Below are positions 34,023-43,439 of a DNA stretch of 64,000 bases, piece by piece (within the stretch, counting starts at the first letter, position 1; each line of letters begins with the position of its first letter). The position numbers were made by a program, and so were the translations under genes. The stretch is from UBA7328 sp002471345. Its GTDB lineage: Bacteria > Bacteroidota > Bacteroidia > Chitinophagales > Saprospiraceae. Location: positions 7,835 through 71,834 of the forward strand of contig CAXGOB010000016.1 in assembly GCA_964011275.1 (NCBI GenBank), in the 5' to 3' direction. The notes beneath the pieces were generated by a model. It was not told the DNA's origin. It was given only the letters and a program-made list of their open reading frames with translations, and ran no database searches.

Positions 34023-35177
34023 TCAATTCTTATGAATTATATTCTTCACGTCATTGATCGGTAACTCCTTAATAACATGACCATCTCTACCTTCCATTGT
34101 TTTGGCTGCAAAAAGAGAATTCAATATGGCCTCTTCGGTTGCTTCAATGGTTGCCATGAATAAAGGAGACATAGCATTGTTCTTTAAGAGTTCAATTTTT
34201 CGAGATTGAGGCTCACTGTTCGTGATTCGTACTTTTTCTGAAGTTGATAAAGCTATAACATAGTCCCCACTTCCATTAGATGCTATACCACCAGTTCGGG
34301 CTAATCCCATCATAGCTCGTTTAGCCATTCTCTCAATATTTCGGGCATCTATAGGAGCATCTGTAATAACAACAATCATACAGGAGCCATCAGCCTGAGC
34401 GTCCATTTCATCTTTCAGGTAATATTGGTTAAGCTTCTCTCCTACTGGAATTCCTCCAATCTGAAGTACTCCTCCAAAATTAGATTGTACTAGAACACCT
34501 ACTGTATACCCTCCCAATGATTTAGGTAATACTCTGGATGAGGTGCCGATACCTCCTTTCCATCCAAAGCAAATCGTTCCAGTCCCAGCACCAACATTTC
34601 CTTCTTGTACTGGGCCATTTTTAGCATTTTTCAAGGCCTCTAAAACGTCATCCTCTGTAACATGACGACCTCTAATATCATTGAGATATCCATCATTAGT
34701 TTCTCCCACTACTGCGTTAACCGACCTTACATTTTCATTCCCTTCCTTATCTAAAGTATGAGTTATAATAGCATTCATTCCAGTGGCAACATTAAGCGTA
34801 TTGGTAAGAATTATTGGAGCTTCTATATTTCCCAATTCTTTAACTTGACTGATACCAGCTAATTTCCCATATCCATTTCCAACATAAATGGCTGCTGGAA
34901 CCTTCTCCTGATACATATTACCATCATGCGGAATAATAGCAGTCACACCGGTTCGAATATCATTTCCTTTGATCAATGTGGTATGCCCTACTTTTAATCC
35001 TTTCACATCCGTAATAGCATTAAAATGTCCCGTATTCAACACACCTAATTCTATTCCATGATCCCTTAATCTATCTTGTGCATATAATTCGGAATCGTAT
35101 AATAAAGTGAATATTAGAAAAGTGAATACCACAAGACTAAGATCGACTCTTGCTCTAAAAAATTGGAATTTAGTCAT
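34023..35177 (-). CDS. P1-family (DmpA-type) aminopeptidase
   Basis: The 384-residue protein starts with a hydrophobic segment (about residues 12-32) that acts as a signal or anchor. It has DmpA blocks: T-G-V-T-A-I-I-P-H near residue 77, G-N-G-Y-G-K-L-A-G near 100, N-V-G-A-G-T-G near 200, and A-D-G-S-C-M-I-V-V-I-T-D-A-P near 262. In the DmpA family the Gly-Ser bond is cut autocatalytically and the new N-terminal Ser (or Thr/Cys) becomes the nucleophile, here probably the Ser of D-G-S. The family removes N-terminal residues, including D- and beta-amino acids. The signal suggests a periplasmic location. It is the last gene of a three-gene minus-strand group with the rhomboid and a conserved helical protein. 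Confidence 0.88.
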   Translation of the reverse strand: MTKFQFFRARVDLSLVVFTFLIFTLLYDSELYAQDRLRDHGIELGVLNTGHFNAITDVKGLKVGHTTLIKGNDIRTGVTAIIPHDGNMYQEKVPAAIYVGNGYGKLAGISQVKELGNIEAPIILTNTLNVATGMNAIITHTLDKEGNENVRSVNAVVGETNDGYLNDIRGRHVTEDDVLEALKNAKNGPVQEGNVGAGTGTICFGWKGGIGTSSRVLPKSLGGYTVGVLVQSNFGGVLQIGGIPVGEKLNQYYLKDEMDAQADGSCMIVVITDAPIDARNIERMAKRAMMGLARTGGIASNGSGDYVIALSTSEKVRITNSEPQSRKIELLKNNAMSPLFMATIEATEEAILNSLFAAKTMEGRDGHVIKELPINDVKNIIHKN

Positions 35178-35238
35178 ATGCTAAAGGTATGAAAAGACAA
35201 AATAGAATAATGATGAATGATATTATCAGAGAAGGATT

Positions 35239-35907
35239 TTAGATATCTAATTGCTCTCTCCTACGCTGTTCTCTTGTTTTTTCAAAAGCATCTCTTGGAA
35301 GAAAATATTCGGGAGGGCCTTCAGATGCCCAAGGATCTTTCTTTTTTTCGTCTATTTCAATGCTATTCTTGAATAAAAATGCCACGAGAATTCCCACTAA
35401 TCCTCCAATAAGATGGCTCTCCCATGAGATACCTGGTTGATTAGGTAACACACCCAAGAAGTAACCACTATAAAGCGTAGTTACAATAAGTGCTAATACA
35501 ACTGATTTTAAATTTCTTCTGAAAATTCCAGTCCAAAATACAAATGAAACCAAACCATATACCACTCCACTAGCTCCTATGTGATATACATGAGTACGAG
35601 CAAAGGCCCAAACTCCTATGCCCGTAAGAAGATAAATGAGCATTATACTACTAAATGCAACCCTTTTATAAAAAAACAAGATCATGAAAAGCATCACAAA
35701 GAGTGGTATCGAGTTAGAAAACAAATGATGTATGCTTCCATGTATAAATGGGGATAGAAAAATACCTTTCAATCCACTAAAGGAACGCGGATACACTCCA
35801 TACATACTCAATCTCATTCCAGAAAGTATGGTGAAGAGATGCACCATCCAAAGGATGCCTACTGAATAAATAGGTACTCTCAAAGAAGTCATTAAAGCTT
35901 TCTTCAT
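35239..35907 (-). CDS. Rhomboid family intramembrane serine protease
   Basis: The 222-residue protein has six predicted transmembrane helices. It carries the rhomboid catalytic set: N65 in H-H-L-F-S-N, the nucleophile S113 in G-A-S-G, and H165 in S-W-E-S-H-L-I-G-G. Rhomboids cleave substrates within the membrane plane. The last 30 residues are charged and cytosolic (E-I-D-E-K-K-K-D-P-W ... T-R-E-Q-R-R-R-E). It lies 20 bp after the preceding gene and 61 bp before the P1 peptidase gene, suggesting an operon. The substrate is unknown. Confidence 0.92.
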   Translation of the reverse strand: MKKALMTSLRVPIYSVGILWMVHLFTILSGMRLSMYGVYPRSFSGLKGIFLSPFIHGSIHHLFSNSIPLFVMLFMILFFYKRVAFSSIMLIYLLTGIGVWAFARTHVYHIGASGVVYGLVSFVFWTGIFRRNLKSVVLALIVTTLYSGYFLGVLPNQPGISWESHLIGGLVGILVAFLFKNSIEIDEKKKDPWASEGPPEYFLPRDAFEKTREQRRREQLDI

Positions 35908-35927
35908 ATTGATGTCTTCCGCTATGC

Positions 35928-36668
35928 CTAAGAGAGGTATTTTCTTTTTATCAATTTTATAAATTCGATAGCTTTCTCCTTTTTATCGACATGACTCCAT
36001 TTGTACTTGGCAGCTACCTCTGTTTTAAGATATTTGCTTGCTTCTTCAAAGTTGTGGAAATAGTTGAGTTTAGACGCCACATAATTAAAGTCCTGCTGAT
36101 CTTTATTGAAAAGCAGATTTATCATCAGTAGCTTTTCATTTATACCCATAGCCTTTGTAATATCAGAAATTGGAGTCTGACTAAATCTATAATCTGACTT
36201 ATCAAGAACAGAAGAGTCAAAAAGATTTTCGATTTCAGGTGCTACAGAAACAGATGGAGATGTATTTGATGATGTTGCCGTTGTTGATGAAGGTTCAGCT
36301 GATCCTAAAATACCTTGTACACCATTTGATGTCGGAGTATGAGGCTCTATATTATCAAAAGATGCATCCACTTCTTCTAACTCGTCTCTTAAAACTGATT
36401 TTTTTGGTTTTTTTATGAGGTCTACTTTTGCTTCAGGTATAGGTTGAAATACTGTTTCCGGTTTTTCTTTCTTTTTTGAAATTTGATCCAATGATTTCTT
36501 ATGCTTTTTGCCTTTTTTAGAAGGTAGGTCTAAAACAGATTCATACAGCTCTTTTACATAGTCCAGTAAAAGATCTTTCTCAATTTTGCTTATTTCATCA
36601 CCAAGCTCTAAACTTTGATAAAGACTATTTATTTTTTTAAGTACTACTTTTGATTTTGCCAGATCCAT
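35928..36668 (-). CDS. Conserved helical cytosolic protein, function unknown
   Basis: I recognise only a general Bacteroidota pattern in this 246-residue protein. An N-terminal helical segment of about 45 residues is followed by a Lys-rich then Ser/Thr-rich disordered linker (about 50-160). The C-terminal helical domain begins I-S-D-I-T-K-A-M-G-I-N-E-K-L-L-M-I-N-L-L-F and ends with an amphipathic A-I-E-F-I-K-L-I-K-R-K-Y. The C-terminal block recurs in Bacteroidota proteins of unknown role. There is no signal or membrane segment. It is the first gene of the group with the rhomboid and P1 peptidase genes, and diverges from tdk. Confidence 0.65.
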   Translation of the reverse strand: MDLAKSKVVLKKINSLYQSLELGDEISKIEKDLLLDYVKELYESVLDLPSKKGKKHKKSLDQISKKKEKPETVFQPIPEAKVDLIKKPKKSVLRDELEEVDASFDNIEPHTPTSNGVQGILGSAEPSSTTATSSNTSPSVSVAPEIENLFDSSVLDKSDYRFSQTPISDITKAMGINEKLLMINLLFNKDQQDFNYVASKLNYFHNFEEASKYLKTEVAAKYKWSHVDKKEKAIEFIKLIKRKYLS

Positions 36669-36786
36669 ATTGCCGCTTACCTTTAGTTTTTTTGTTTGTT
36701 GAGTTTATTGGATGGTTTTATCTTAAGATACCATTCCTATGTTTTAAAACTTTAAAGAGATCATAAAAATTATTCAATTGCCCTAG

Positions 36787-37377
36787 ATGTTTTTAGAACC
36801 CAGTTATAGAGGTCAGCGTAGTGGATGGTTAGAAATCATTACGGGATGTATGTTTTCAGGAAAATCTGAAGAATTAATACGTAGACTTAAACGTGCTCAA
36901 ATTGCCAATCAAAGCATCATTTGCTTTAAGCCAATAAAAGATGACAGATATGCTGATTTACAAGTCGTATCACATGATAGTAATGCTCAGGACTCAATAG
37001 CTGTAGAACACAGTAAAGAAATACTACAACATGTAGAGCAAGGAACTAACGTAGTAGGTATTGATGAGGGACAATTTTTTGATATGGAACTAGTGGATAT
37101 AGCTCAAAAATTGGCACTTTCCGGAAAAAGAGTTGTTGTAGCTGGTCTTGATTTGGACTTTAGAGGCATTCCATTTGGTCCTATGCCTCACCTTATGGCT
37201 GTAGCAGAATATGTTACTAAAGTTCATGCTATCTGCCCCCATTGTGGTAATCTAGCTACTCATTCATATAGATTGAGTGAAGAGAAAGATACCGTAGTAA
37301 TTGGAGAAAAAGACAAATACGAACCTCGATGTAGGATGTGTTATTCGATGGGTCATATTCTAGATTTTAGCAAATAA
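36787..37377 (+). CDS. tdk: Thymidine kinase
   Basis: The 196-residue protein is a type II thymidine kinase. It has P-loop G-C-M-F-S-G-K-S at 20-27, the catalytic-base region G-I-D-E-G-Q-F-F-D near 93, the lasso-domain Zn ligands C-P-H-C-G and C-R-M-C near 151 and 183, and A-G-L-D-L-D-F-R-G near 117. It phosphorylates thymidine to dTMP in salvage. The murQ gene starts one base after its stop codon, so the two are co-transcribed although their pathways are unrelated. Confidence 0.96.
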   Translation: MFLEPSYRGQRSGWLEIITGCMFSGKSEELIRRLKRAQIANQSIICFKPIKDDRYADLQVVSHDSNAQDSIAVEHSKEILQHVEQGTNVVGIDEGQFFDMELVDIAQKLALSGKRVVVAGLDLDFRGIPFGPMPHLMAVAEYVTKVHAICPHCGNLATHSYRLSEEKDTVVIGEKDKYEPRCRMCYSMGHILDFSK

Positions 37378-37378
37378 T

Positions 37379-38194
37379 ATGAGTGAATTCACAAAAACTA
37401 CTGAGCACGAATCTCTATACAATGACTTAGAGAAAATGACCACTTCAGATTTATTGATTAATATCAATAAAGAGGATCAGAAAGTCGCTCTTGCAATAAG
37501 GCAAAAAATTCCTGCAATTACAGAGCTCATTGATGCTATACATCAAAAAATGGCAAAAGGTGGAAGGCTCTTCTATATTGGTGCAGGGACAAGTGGGAGG
37601 TTAGGAATAGTAGATGCAAGTGAGTGTCCTCCGACTTATGGCGTACCACCTGACATGGTAATTGGCATCATGGCTGGAGGAGATATAGCCATCAGGAAAT
37701 CAGTTGAATTTGCAGAAGATGACATTGCTTTAGCTTGGAAAGATTTGTCAGATCACTTTCCCGATTCCAATGATTTTGTAATTGGTATTGCCGCTTCAGG
37801 TACTACTCCTTATGTGATACATGGATTATCAGATTGTCGAAAAAAAGGAATAAGCACGGGATGCATAAGCTGTAACGAAGGTTCGCCATTGGCAAAAGTT
37901 GCAGATTTTCCTGTTGAAGTAGTAGTAGGACCTGAATTCGTAACTGGTAGCACACGTATGAAATCTGGTACTGCTCAAAAACTAGTTCTTAACATGATCA
38001 GCACTACAGTCATGATAAAGTTGGGACGAGTCAAAGGCAACAGAATGGTAGATATGCAGCTGAGCAATGATAAACTTATGGATAGAGGCACTAAAATGGT
38101 CATGCAGACTTTAAAAGTGAGTTATGAAAAAGCCGGAGAATTGTTAAAACAATATGGGTCAGTAAGAGCAGCTGTGGACTCAAAAACTATATAA
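37379..38194 (+). CDS. murQ: N-acetylmuramic acid 6-phosphate etherase
   Basis: The 271-residue SIS-fold enzyme shows T-E-H-E-S near the start, G-R-L-F-Y-I-G-A-G-T-S-G-R-L-G-I-V-D-A-S-E-C-P-P-T at about 61-85, and G-S-T-R-M-K-S-G-T-A-Q-K near 195, all signature blocks of MurQ. It cleaves the lactyl ether of MurNAc-6-phosphate to GlcNAc-6-phosphate and D-lactate during peptidoglycan recycling. The protein is slightly short compared with E. coli MurQ (about 298), as in other Bacteroidota. It sits one base after tdk, and the split dipeptidase gene downstream fits a muropeptide-recycling theme. Confidence 0.95.
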   Translation: MSEFTKTTEHESLYNDLEKMTTSDLLININKEDQKVALAIRQKIPAITELIDAIHQKMAKGGRLFYIGAGTSGRLGIVDASECPPTYGVPPDMVIGIMAGGDIAIRKSVEFAEDDIALAWKDLSDHFPDSNDFVIGIAASGTTPYVIHGLSDCRKKGISTGCISCNEGSPLAKVADFPVEVVVGPEFVTGSTRMKSGTAQKLVLNMISTTVMIKLGRVKGNRMVDMQLSNDKLMDRGTKMVMQTLKVSYEKAGELLKQYGSVRAAVDSKTI

Positions 38195-38301
38195 ATTGAT
38201 TATAGAGATTAAAAAATCAAAGAGTAAATGTAAATAACTTGACACTTTCACATCTATTTCGATACGACATAGGGGTAACACTTTAATTCAAGTGTCTAGG
38301 T

Positions 38302-38443
38302 GGTGTACTTAGGTACAAAAAGATTATTACCAACAAAATACCAATAATCTCCCTCAAAAAGTTGAGATGATTTAAAATTAGTTTTACCCTACTATACCAA
38401 GTAAAAAAAATAAGCATGCAGTGAAAACTGTATGCTTTTTTTT
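38302..38443 (+). ncRNA. Candidate structured RNA ending in an intrinsic terminator
   Basis: In the 356-bp gap after murQ I can fold a closing helix GGTGTA/TATACC (38302-38307 with 38393-38398, one G-U pair), extended by AGGTA-side pairs 38312-38315/38385-38388. It encloses a perfect 8-bp hairpin (38321-38328/38343-38350) and a 5-bp hairpin (38353-38357/38362-38366), and is followed by a terminator at 38412-38443. It could be a small RNA or a leader attenuator for the dipeptidase gene starting at 38551. It matches no RNA family that I know; folded by eye only. Confidence 0.4.
38412..38443 (+). terminator. Intrinsic terminator
   Basis: A 10-bp stem AGCATGCAGT/ACTGTATGCT (one G-T pair) with a GAAA loop is followed by eight T's and preceded by A's. 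It lies 220 bp after murQ and 107 bp before the dipeptidase gene. Confidence 0.85.
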
Positions 38444-38550
38444 ATTCCTATTCTTATAGACCATCTCCATTACATTGTCAAATCAATCACTTCAGTCGCT
38501 CTTCCCTTTTATCACAATACAAAGTCATTTCAATTATTACCTTTAATAAA

Positions 38551-39603
38551 GTGAACAGAATTCAATTTATTCAACAATCAGCCTATTTTCTTGCCGCTTC
38601 ATTATTAGCCTGTAGATCAATTAATAGACCTGACCGAGAAAAACAAAGTGTGTGCTCTTTCGACATGCATACTCATCCTGGCGCTTTCTTTAGAAAAGGA
38701 AGTGCTGAATATGACGGCGACCTCGCATTCATCAATAGAGTCAAGAACATGAATGATTCTGGTCTCAATGGAGCATTTTTTAGTATAGTTTCCGACTTCC
38801 CATTATTACAATTGACAGACAAAGGAATAAAAGTGAACGGCTCTTTTGATAGAGGAGAGGCATGGCAACTATTTAAAACACAGTTAAAGATCTTAAAAGA
38901 TTAAATTCACATGTCAAATGCGAAAATTGCTGTCAGTGGAAATGATCTCAAGAATAATGATCAAATCTCAGCATATATTTCTTGTGAAGGAGGAGATTTT
39001 TTAGATGATGATGTAGATCACTTAGATGAAGCTTATTTAGAAGGTGTGAGATCTGTTCAGTTAGTGCATTACGCACCCAACACCTTAGGTGACCTACAAA
39101 CTTGGAAAGTTGTACATGGTGGTCTTACTATTTTTGGTAAAGAAGTAGTAACTCGAATGAATAAGTTAGGTATGGTCATAGATGTAGCACATGCATCAGC
39201 TAGAACCGTAAAAAATGTAGCTGATCTCACCGATGCACCTATCATTCTTTCACATAGTATTCTTAAAGAAAATGGCGATCGCCCTATCGAAGCTAGAGCT
39301 ATAAATAAAGGTCATGCCCTACTTGTTTCACAGACTGGTGGAGTAATAGGAATGTGGCCTTCAGGATTTTCAAACTCATTAGACGAATTTGTGGAAGCCA
39401 CTTTCAAAATGGTGGACGTGGTAGGAATAGATCACGTAGGATTAGGAACTGATATGGATGGAAACTTTAAACCTGTGATTAGTAATTATGGAGACTTCAT
39501 AACTTGGAAAGAGGCATTATCAGAGAAAGGCATGAATAAAGAAGAAATAGGAAAAATATCAGGTGGAAATATGCAAAGAGTGCTCGTCTCTATATTAAAG
39601 TAA
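38551..39603 (+). pseudogene. M19 membrane dipeptidase interrupted by an in-frame TAA
   Basis: Two adjacent frames, 38551-38904 and 38911-39603, are in the same phase and together make one M19 (renal dipeptidase) protein. A GTG start leads a lipoprotein signal (L-A-A-S-L-L-A-C) and F-D-M-H-T-H-P-G, the first metal motif. After the stop come E-G-G-D-F, V-I-D-V-A-H-A-S, I-I-L-S-H-S and V-G-I-D-H-V-G-L-G-T-D-M-D-G, the remaining zinc and substrate residues. The only break is TAA at 38902-38904 (K-D-stop-I-H). There is no frameshift, and the rest looks intact, so the mutation is recent, suppressed, or a sequence error. Intact homologues hydrolyse dipeptides in the envelope. It lies after murQ and 10 bp before the glycosylase gene. 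Confidence 0.8.
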
Positions 39604-39613
39604 AAAACATAGA

Positions 39614-40513
39614 GTGCAAAATCGAGAATCCATTCAAATACCGATACCAAAAAACTTGAATTTTAAAAATTGTATTCCACAGATCGATAGAAGATATGAA
39701 GAGTCTCTATACAAAGTTGAAAATGGATGTATACGAAGACTTATAAGGCTTAGCTCTGGTACGGCACTGATTGAGATCACTGCGGATATTAACTTCATGA
39801 ATATTCAGTTAACAAAAGAAGATATTTCTCAACAAGATCTTTTAGAAAGTCAAAAATATGTGTTGGAATGGTTTGATATGGATAGGGATATTTCTCTGTT
39901 TTATGATTTATTACGTAAGTATCCTCAAACCAAAGAGTTTCCAAAATTATTTCAAGGGTTAAGAATTATAGGAATACCCGATCTCTTCGAAGCTTTATGT
40001 TGGTGTGTAATTGGCCAACAAATAAATTTGACTTTTGCACACAAAGTCAAGAACATATTGGTACAACGATATGGTAAGTCTCAAATGATCAACGACAATA
40101 CTTATTACATCTTTCCAACTCCATCTGATTTGCTTCATGTTGATCGAGAGGAATTTGTGAAAATGCAATTTTCAAAACAAAAGATCGACTACATTCAAAA
40201 TATATCAGAAGCATTTTGCTCTGGAGTATTAAAAAAGAGTGAACTCAAATCCTTGAGCAAGTCAGATCAAATGAATAAGCTATTGTCAATCAAAGGAATC
40301 GGTCCTTGGACTGCTAATTATGTAATGATGAAATCATTAGGTGACATGACATGCATAACATATGGTGATACTGGGTTAAGTGCTGCCCTCCATACACTTT
40401 TTGATACTGACAAAAAGCCTAATAAATCAACTATTGATACCATATTTGAGCCCTTTACAGGATGGGAATCTTATCTCAATTTTTATCTGTGGAGCAGTCT
40501 TTCAAATGATTGA
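39614..40513 (+). CDS. DNA-3-methyladenine glycosylase (AlkA-like)
   Basis: The 299-residue protein has the HhH-GPD fold of AlkA. It includes F-E-A-L-C-W-C-V-I-G-Q-Q-I-N-L near residue 125, the helix-hairpin-helix L-S-I-K-G-I-G-P-W-T-A-N-Y near 228, and the catalytic Asp in T-Y-G-D-T-G-L near 256. It removes alkylated bases as the first step of base excision repair. Translation appears to start at GTG 39614, 10 bp after the dipeptidase stop; no ATG lies in the first 56 codons. Cytosolic. No Ada-type regulator is nearby. Confidence 0.85.
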   Translation: MQNRESIQIPIPKNLNFKNCIPQIDRRYEESLYKVENGCIRRLIRLSSGTALIEITADINFMNIQLTKEDISQQDLLESQKYVLEWFDMDRDISLFYDLLRKYPQTKEFPKLFQGLRIIGIPDLFEALCWCVIGQQINLTFAHKVKNILVQRYGKSQMINDNTYYIFPTPSDLLHVDREEFVKMQFSKQKIDYIQNISEAFCSGVLKKSELKSLSKSDQMNKLLSIKGIGPWTANYVMMKSLGDMTCITYGDTGLSAALHTLFDTDKKPNKSTIDTIFEPFTGWESYLNFYLWSSLSND

Positions 40514-40651
40514 TTTGGACTTAACAGTATGCTAGGATGTAATGTAGATTCTTATTTTATTGAAATTGATATATCTAGGCTGGAAAAGGCTACCAATTAA
40601 ATATGGCAATGACAGAGAATATACATTTTTAAATTTCAGTCTTTAGAAAAC

Positions 40652-41167
40652 TTACCATTTAAAATCTAACTTTTTATAATCATTGATCTTTCCTGCAGGA
40701 AATCCGAAAGACTCTATTACATCTATTCTACTTCTGAATTCTAATTTTTCTAGTGTAAATCTTCCAGATTCATTTTGCTTAGGTAAGATGTAGATCTGCA
40801 TCCCCAGCCTCCCTTTAGGCTCTAACCATGCATAGTCAAAGCCATTAGAAAAGTCTTTCTTATTAGACTCCGCAAAAATATCATACTCCTCCCAATCGCT
40901 TCTTCCTGTTAAACCAGTACTATACATACCTACCATTCTTCTCAACTGAACCAGATCGACCTCTTTGTTATTGGTAAATTCTTGTGCAATTGGTTTGTCC
41001 CTATTCGTTCTTATTGATTTCAAGATCAAATCAGCATAATCTTTCGCATTATCAGCTTTCTCAAAAGGTAAATCGTTAAAGGTCTTTCTACCACTATCAG
41101 ACACACTACTGCCACCACATGATAGAAGCATAAAAGAAATTAAAGATGTAATTGCTAGGACTCTCAT
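40652..41167 (-). CDS. Lipoprotein of unknown function
   Basis: Starting at the ATG at 41167 gives 171 residues with a lipoprotein signal (M-R-V-L-A-I-T-S-L-I-S-F-M-L-L-S-C, lipid Cys at about 17). The frame extends to a TTG at 41215, but that adds a non-signal-like extension. The mature part is polar and mixed alpha/beta, with R-K-T-F-N-D-L-P-F-E, a helix D-Y-A-D-L-I-L-K-S-I, and a D-Y-A-W-L-E-P-K-G-R-L-G-M-Q-I-Y strand block. I do not recognise a family. It is a single gene, convergent with the glycosylase gene. Confidence 0.65.
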   Translation of the reverse strand: MRVLAITSLISFMLLSCGGSSVSDSGRKTFNDLPFEKADNAKDYADLILKSIRTNRDKPIAQEFTNNKEVDLVQLRRMVGMYSTGLTGRSDWEEYDIFAESNKKDFSNGFDYAWLEPKGRLGMQIYILPKQNESGRFTLEKLEFRSRIDVIESFGFPAGKINDYKKLDFKW

Positions 41168-41339
41168 AGTGTATTTTTCAAAAAAGATGCAAACATGATG
41201 ATTTTTAATGAACAATACTCATATTTCTACAATAGTATTATCATTACTTATATGACGAAGCAACAATGAAATTAACCACTAGGGTTTACCCTATATATCA
41301 AACCAAAAACGGTAGTAGAATTAATCTGCGGACTAAGTT

Positions 41340-43238
41340 TTATTTTTTGATCACTCGAAGAACTGTATATCCTAAAGGCTTTTTTTCTATAAGTACATTA
41401 TAAAACCCGGTTGGAGTTATTTCAGGAAGAGATATAGGAATAAAATTGTCACCTATGCTTAGGTTATGAGTTTGAGTTAAAATTAGCTTTCCTTGAGCAT
41501 CGTATACTTGCACTGAAACATTAGAAGCTTCTACCTCATAGACTTTAATTACAAAATCTCCCTCACTAGGATTAGGAAAAGCAGCGGCACTTAATGATTC
41601 TTCATTTATTGTAGGACCAATTGGGATTTCATCCCTATCCATTGCTCTGAACACATTATCCTGCATTGCAGTGATCTCTGCGTTGCGCATTATTATCTTC
41701 TGTAGACTTGTGGTTCTAACATTATCTTTTTCCTCTTCACTTAGATCAGGATCATTTTCAAAATAAAATCGATCACCATCTCGTAATCTTTGAAACTGAC
41801 GCTCAATGATCAGCATCAAAGTATTTCCCAAAATAGCATCAGGCATATGCTTTTCTGCTAACATTCCAATCCAGGGGTCAATAATGTCTAAATCTCCATA
41901 AAGAGATTTAAGACCTTCTGCATCTTCAGCATTTTCAGTGAACTCTTCAAATGATTTCAGTTCTGGCAAGCCTATTTCTTTCCTTATCGAATTGAAATCT
42001 GGTAAACCTCTTTCTCTTCCTCTATTTATATTAATGGCTGCCAAATCAAAATTTCCAAAAGGAGACCCTACAAAAAGGAAGTTTCTTAAATCATCAACGA
42101 TTTTAGGATCAAGCTCTTGTTGTACCTGCTGTGCCATTCCTCGAAGGTATGGTTCGATTCCACCGGCAAGATTAATAGTAAGAGGATTAAAAAAAGCATC
42201 TCTTAGACTGATATTACCTTGACTTATCTCATCCCCATCATTTTCCATTCTAAAGACATCAGAATTGATGAGAGTATGCCCTAGTCTGAATGCCGCTGCG
42301 GAGAATACATTAGTAATTTGAGGATTTATATTTGGCTTATATCCTGAATACTCAGGCATGGTCACTCCCATAGCAGGAAGCCACTCATTGAAAGTAATAT
42401 TTTGAATATATGCTCCTATTTTCCTTCGGGCCGCTTGATACAATTCTTCATCGGACCGAGTTGGGTTTTCAACAGCAAGCCTATCACAAAGTCTGTTATG
42501 CTCTCTGACAAATAGCGTATGAAGAGTTATTAACAGCGGGTTTTCATTTGCTCTAACATCACCAGCTACAAATAATTTTTGACCACTATGGGTAGCATCT
42601 TCCATGAAAGGAGCCCTTCTATCTATTGCGTCATTGAATTCTCCTGTAGTTGTATTCCAAGGAAGAAGATTACCATTTGAAGTTTTCAATTTTCCGCCTT
42701 CCATGGTTCTTAACCAATTTGCCCTCACTTGATCTGATCCATACACAGATGAGGCATCAATATAAGCGGTAACTTTATTTTCGTATTGTCTTGGGTTATC
42801 GGTGGAGGTGCCAGAATTGTGAACAGCTTCAGATCTGAACATGACCATAGATTCGCCAGGAGTGAAAATCTCGTCATTCTCAGGAATATCTATGAAAATT
42901 GGTTCGAATGGGTCAGATTCAACCAAAATTATATCGTGGTCAATGAATTGCCCAAAAGCCCACAAATAATCGCTTAAAGAAAGAGAGCTATTAATCTTAT
43001 CCTCTTGTGCAGAGATATAATTACTGATATACCTTGGATTTGGCCTATCAGAACCGTTGATTGAAGAAATACTGTCAGAAAATGAAGAAGAAGTGATAGA
43101 ACTCAAGACATGGCCCGAAGCTCCCCATTCGATGTTACTTACATTATTGAATGTGCCATCTATGGACCTATATGACTGGGATGTCAATAAGCTGAAGGTA
43201 AAGACCACAAATAATACACTCCAAAGCAATCGATACAT
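41340..43238 (-). CDS. Secreted animal-type haem peroxidase with T9SS sorting domain
   Basis: The 632-residue protein has a signal peptide (to about residue 20) and an animal haem peroxidase domain. The distal His is H101 in G-Q-F-I-D-H-D, the catalytic Arg is R229 in A-G-D-V-R-A-N-E-N-P, and the proximal His is H321 in F-R-L-G-H-T-L-I-N. N-R-G-R-E-R-G-L-P-D-F-N lies near 405. These match the family that includes myeloperoxidase and peroxidasin. The last 80 residues (F-P-N-P-S-E-G-D-F ... G-K-L-I ... G-F-Y-N-V-L-I) form a T9SS type A C-terminal signal, so it should reach the cell surface or medium. It may oxidise halides or phenolics; the substrate is not shown. Single gene. Confidence 0.93.
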   Translation of the reverse strand: MYRLLWSVLFVVFTFSLLTSQSYRSIDGTFNNVSNIEWGASGHVLSSITSSSFSDSISSINGSDRPNPRYISNYISAQEDKINSSLSLSDYLWAFGQFIDHDIILVESDPFEPIFIDIPENDEIFTPGESMVMFRSEAVHNSGTSTDNPRQYENKVTAYIDASSVYGSDQVRANWLRTMEGGKLKTSNGNLLPWNTTTGEFNDAIDRRAPFMEDATHSGQKLFVAGDVRANENPLLITLHTLFVREHNRLCDRLAVENPTRSDEELYQAARRKIGAYIQNITFNEWLPAMGVTMPEYSGYKPNINPQITNVFSAAAFRLGHTLINSDVFRMENDGDEISQGNISLRDAFFNPLTINLAGGIEPYLRGMAQQVQQELDPKIVDDLRNFLFVGSPFGNFDLAAININRGRERGLPDFNSIRKEIGLPELKSFEEFTENAEDAEGLKSLYGDLDIIDPWIGMLAEKHMPDAILGNTLMLIIERQFQRLRDGDRFYFENDPDLSEEEKDNVRTTSLQKIIMRNAEITAMQDNVFRAMDRDEIPIGPTINEESLSAAAFPNPSEGDFVIKVYEVEASNVSVQVYDAQGKLILTQTHNLSIGDNFIPISLPEITPTGFYNVLIEKKPLGYTVLRVIKK

Positions 43239-43439
43239 TCGGTTCTTTTAATTCTCACGGGACTATTCTCGGTTGAAAAGAATAGAAAGACAAATATATA
43301 CAATTTGAAGTTGAATTCAGTTCTCTAAACAGTAACTAAAATCACTTTCATTTATATTTTGTCAAAAATCGCATTTAATAGTGTTGAGAATATAGAGAAT
43401 GCAAATATATTAAATATAATCGTAATGTGTATTGTAGTA

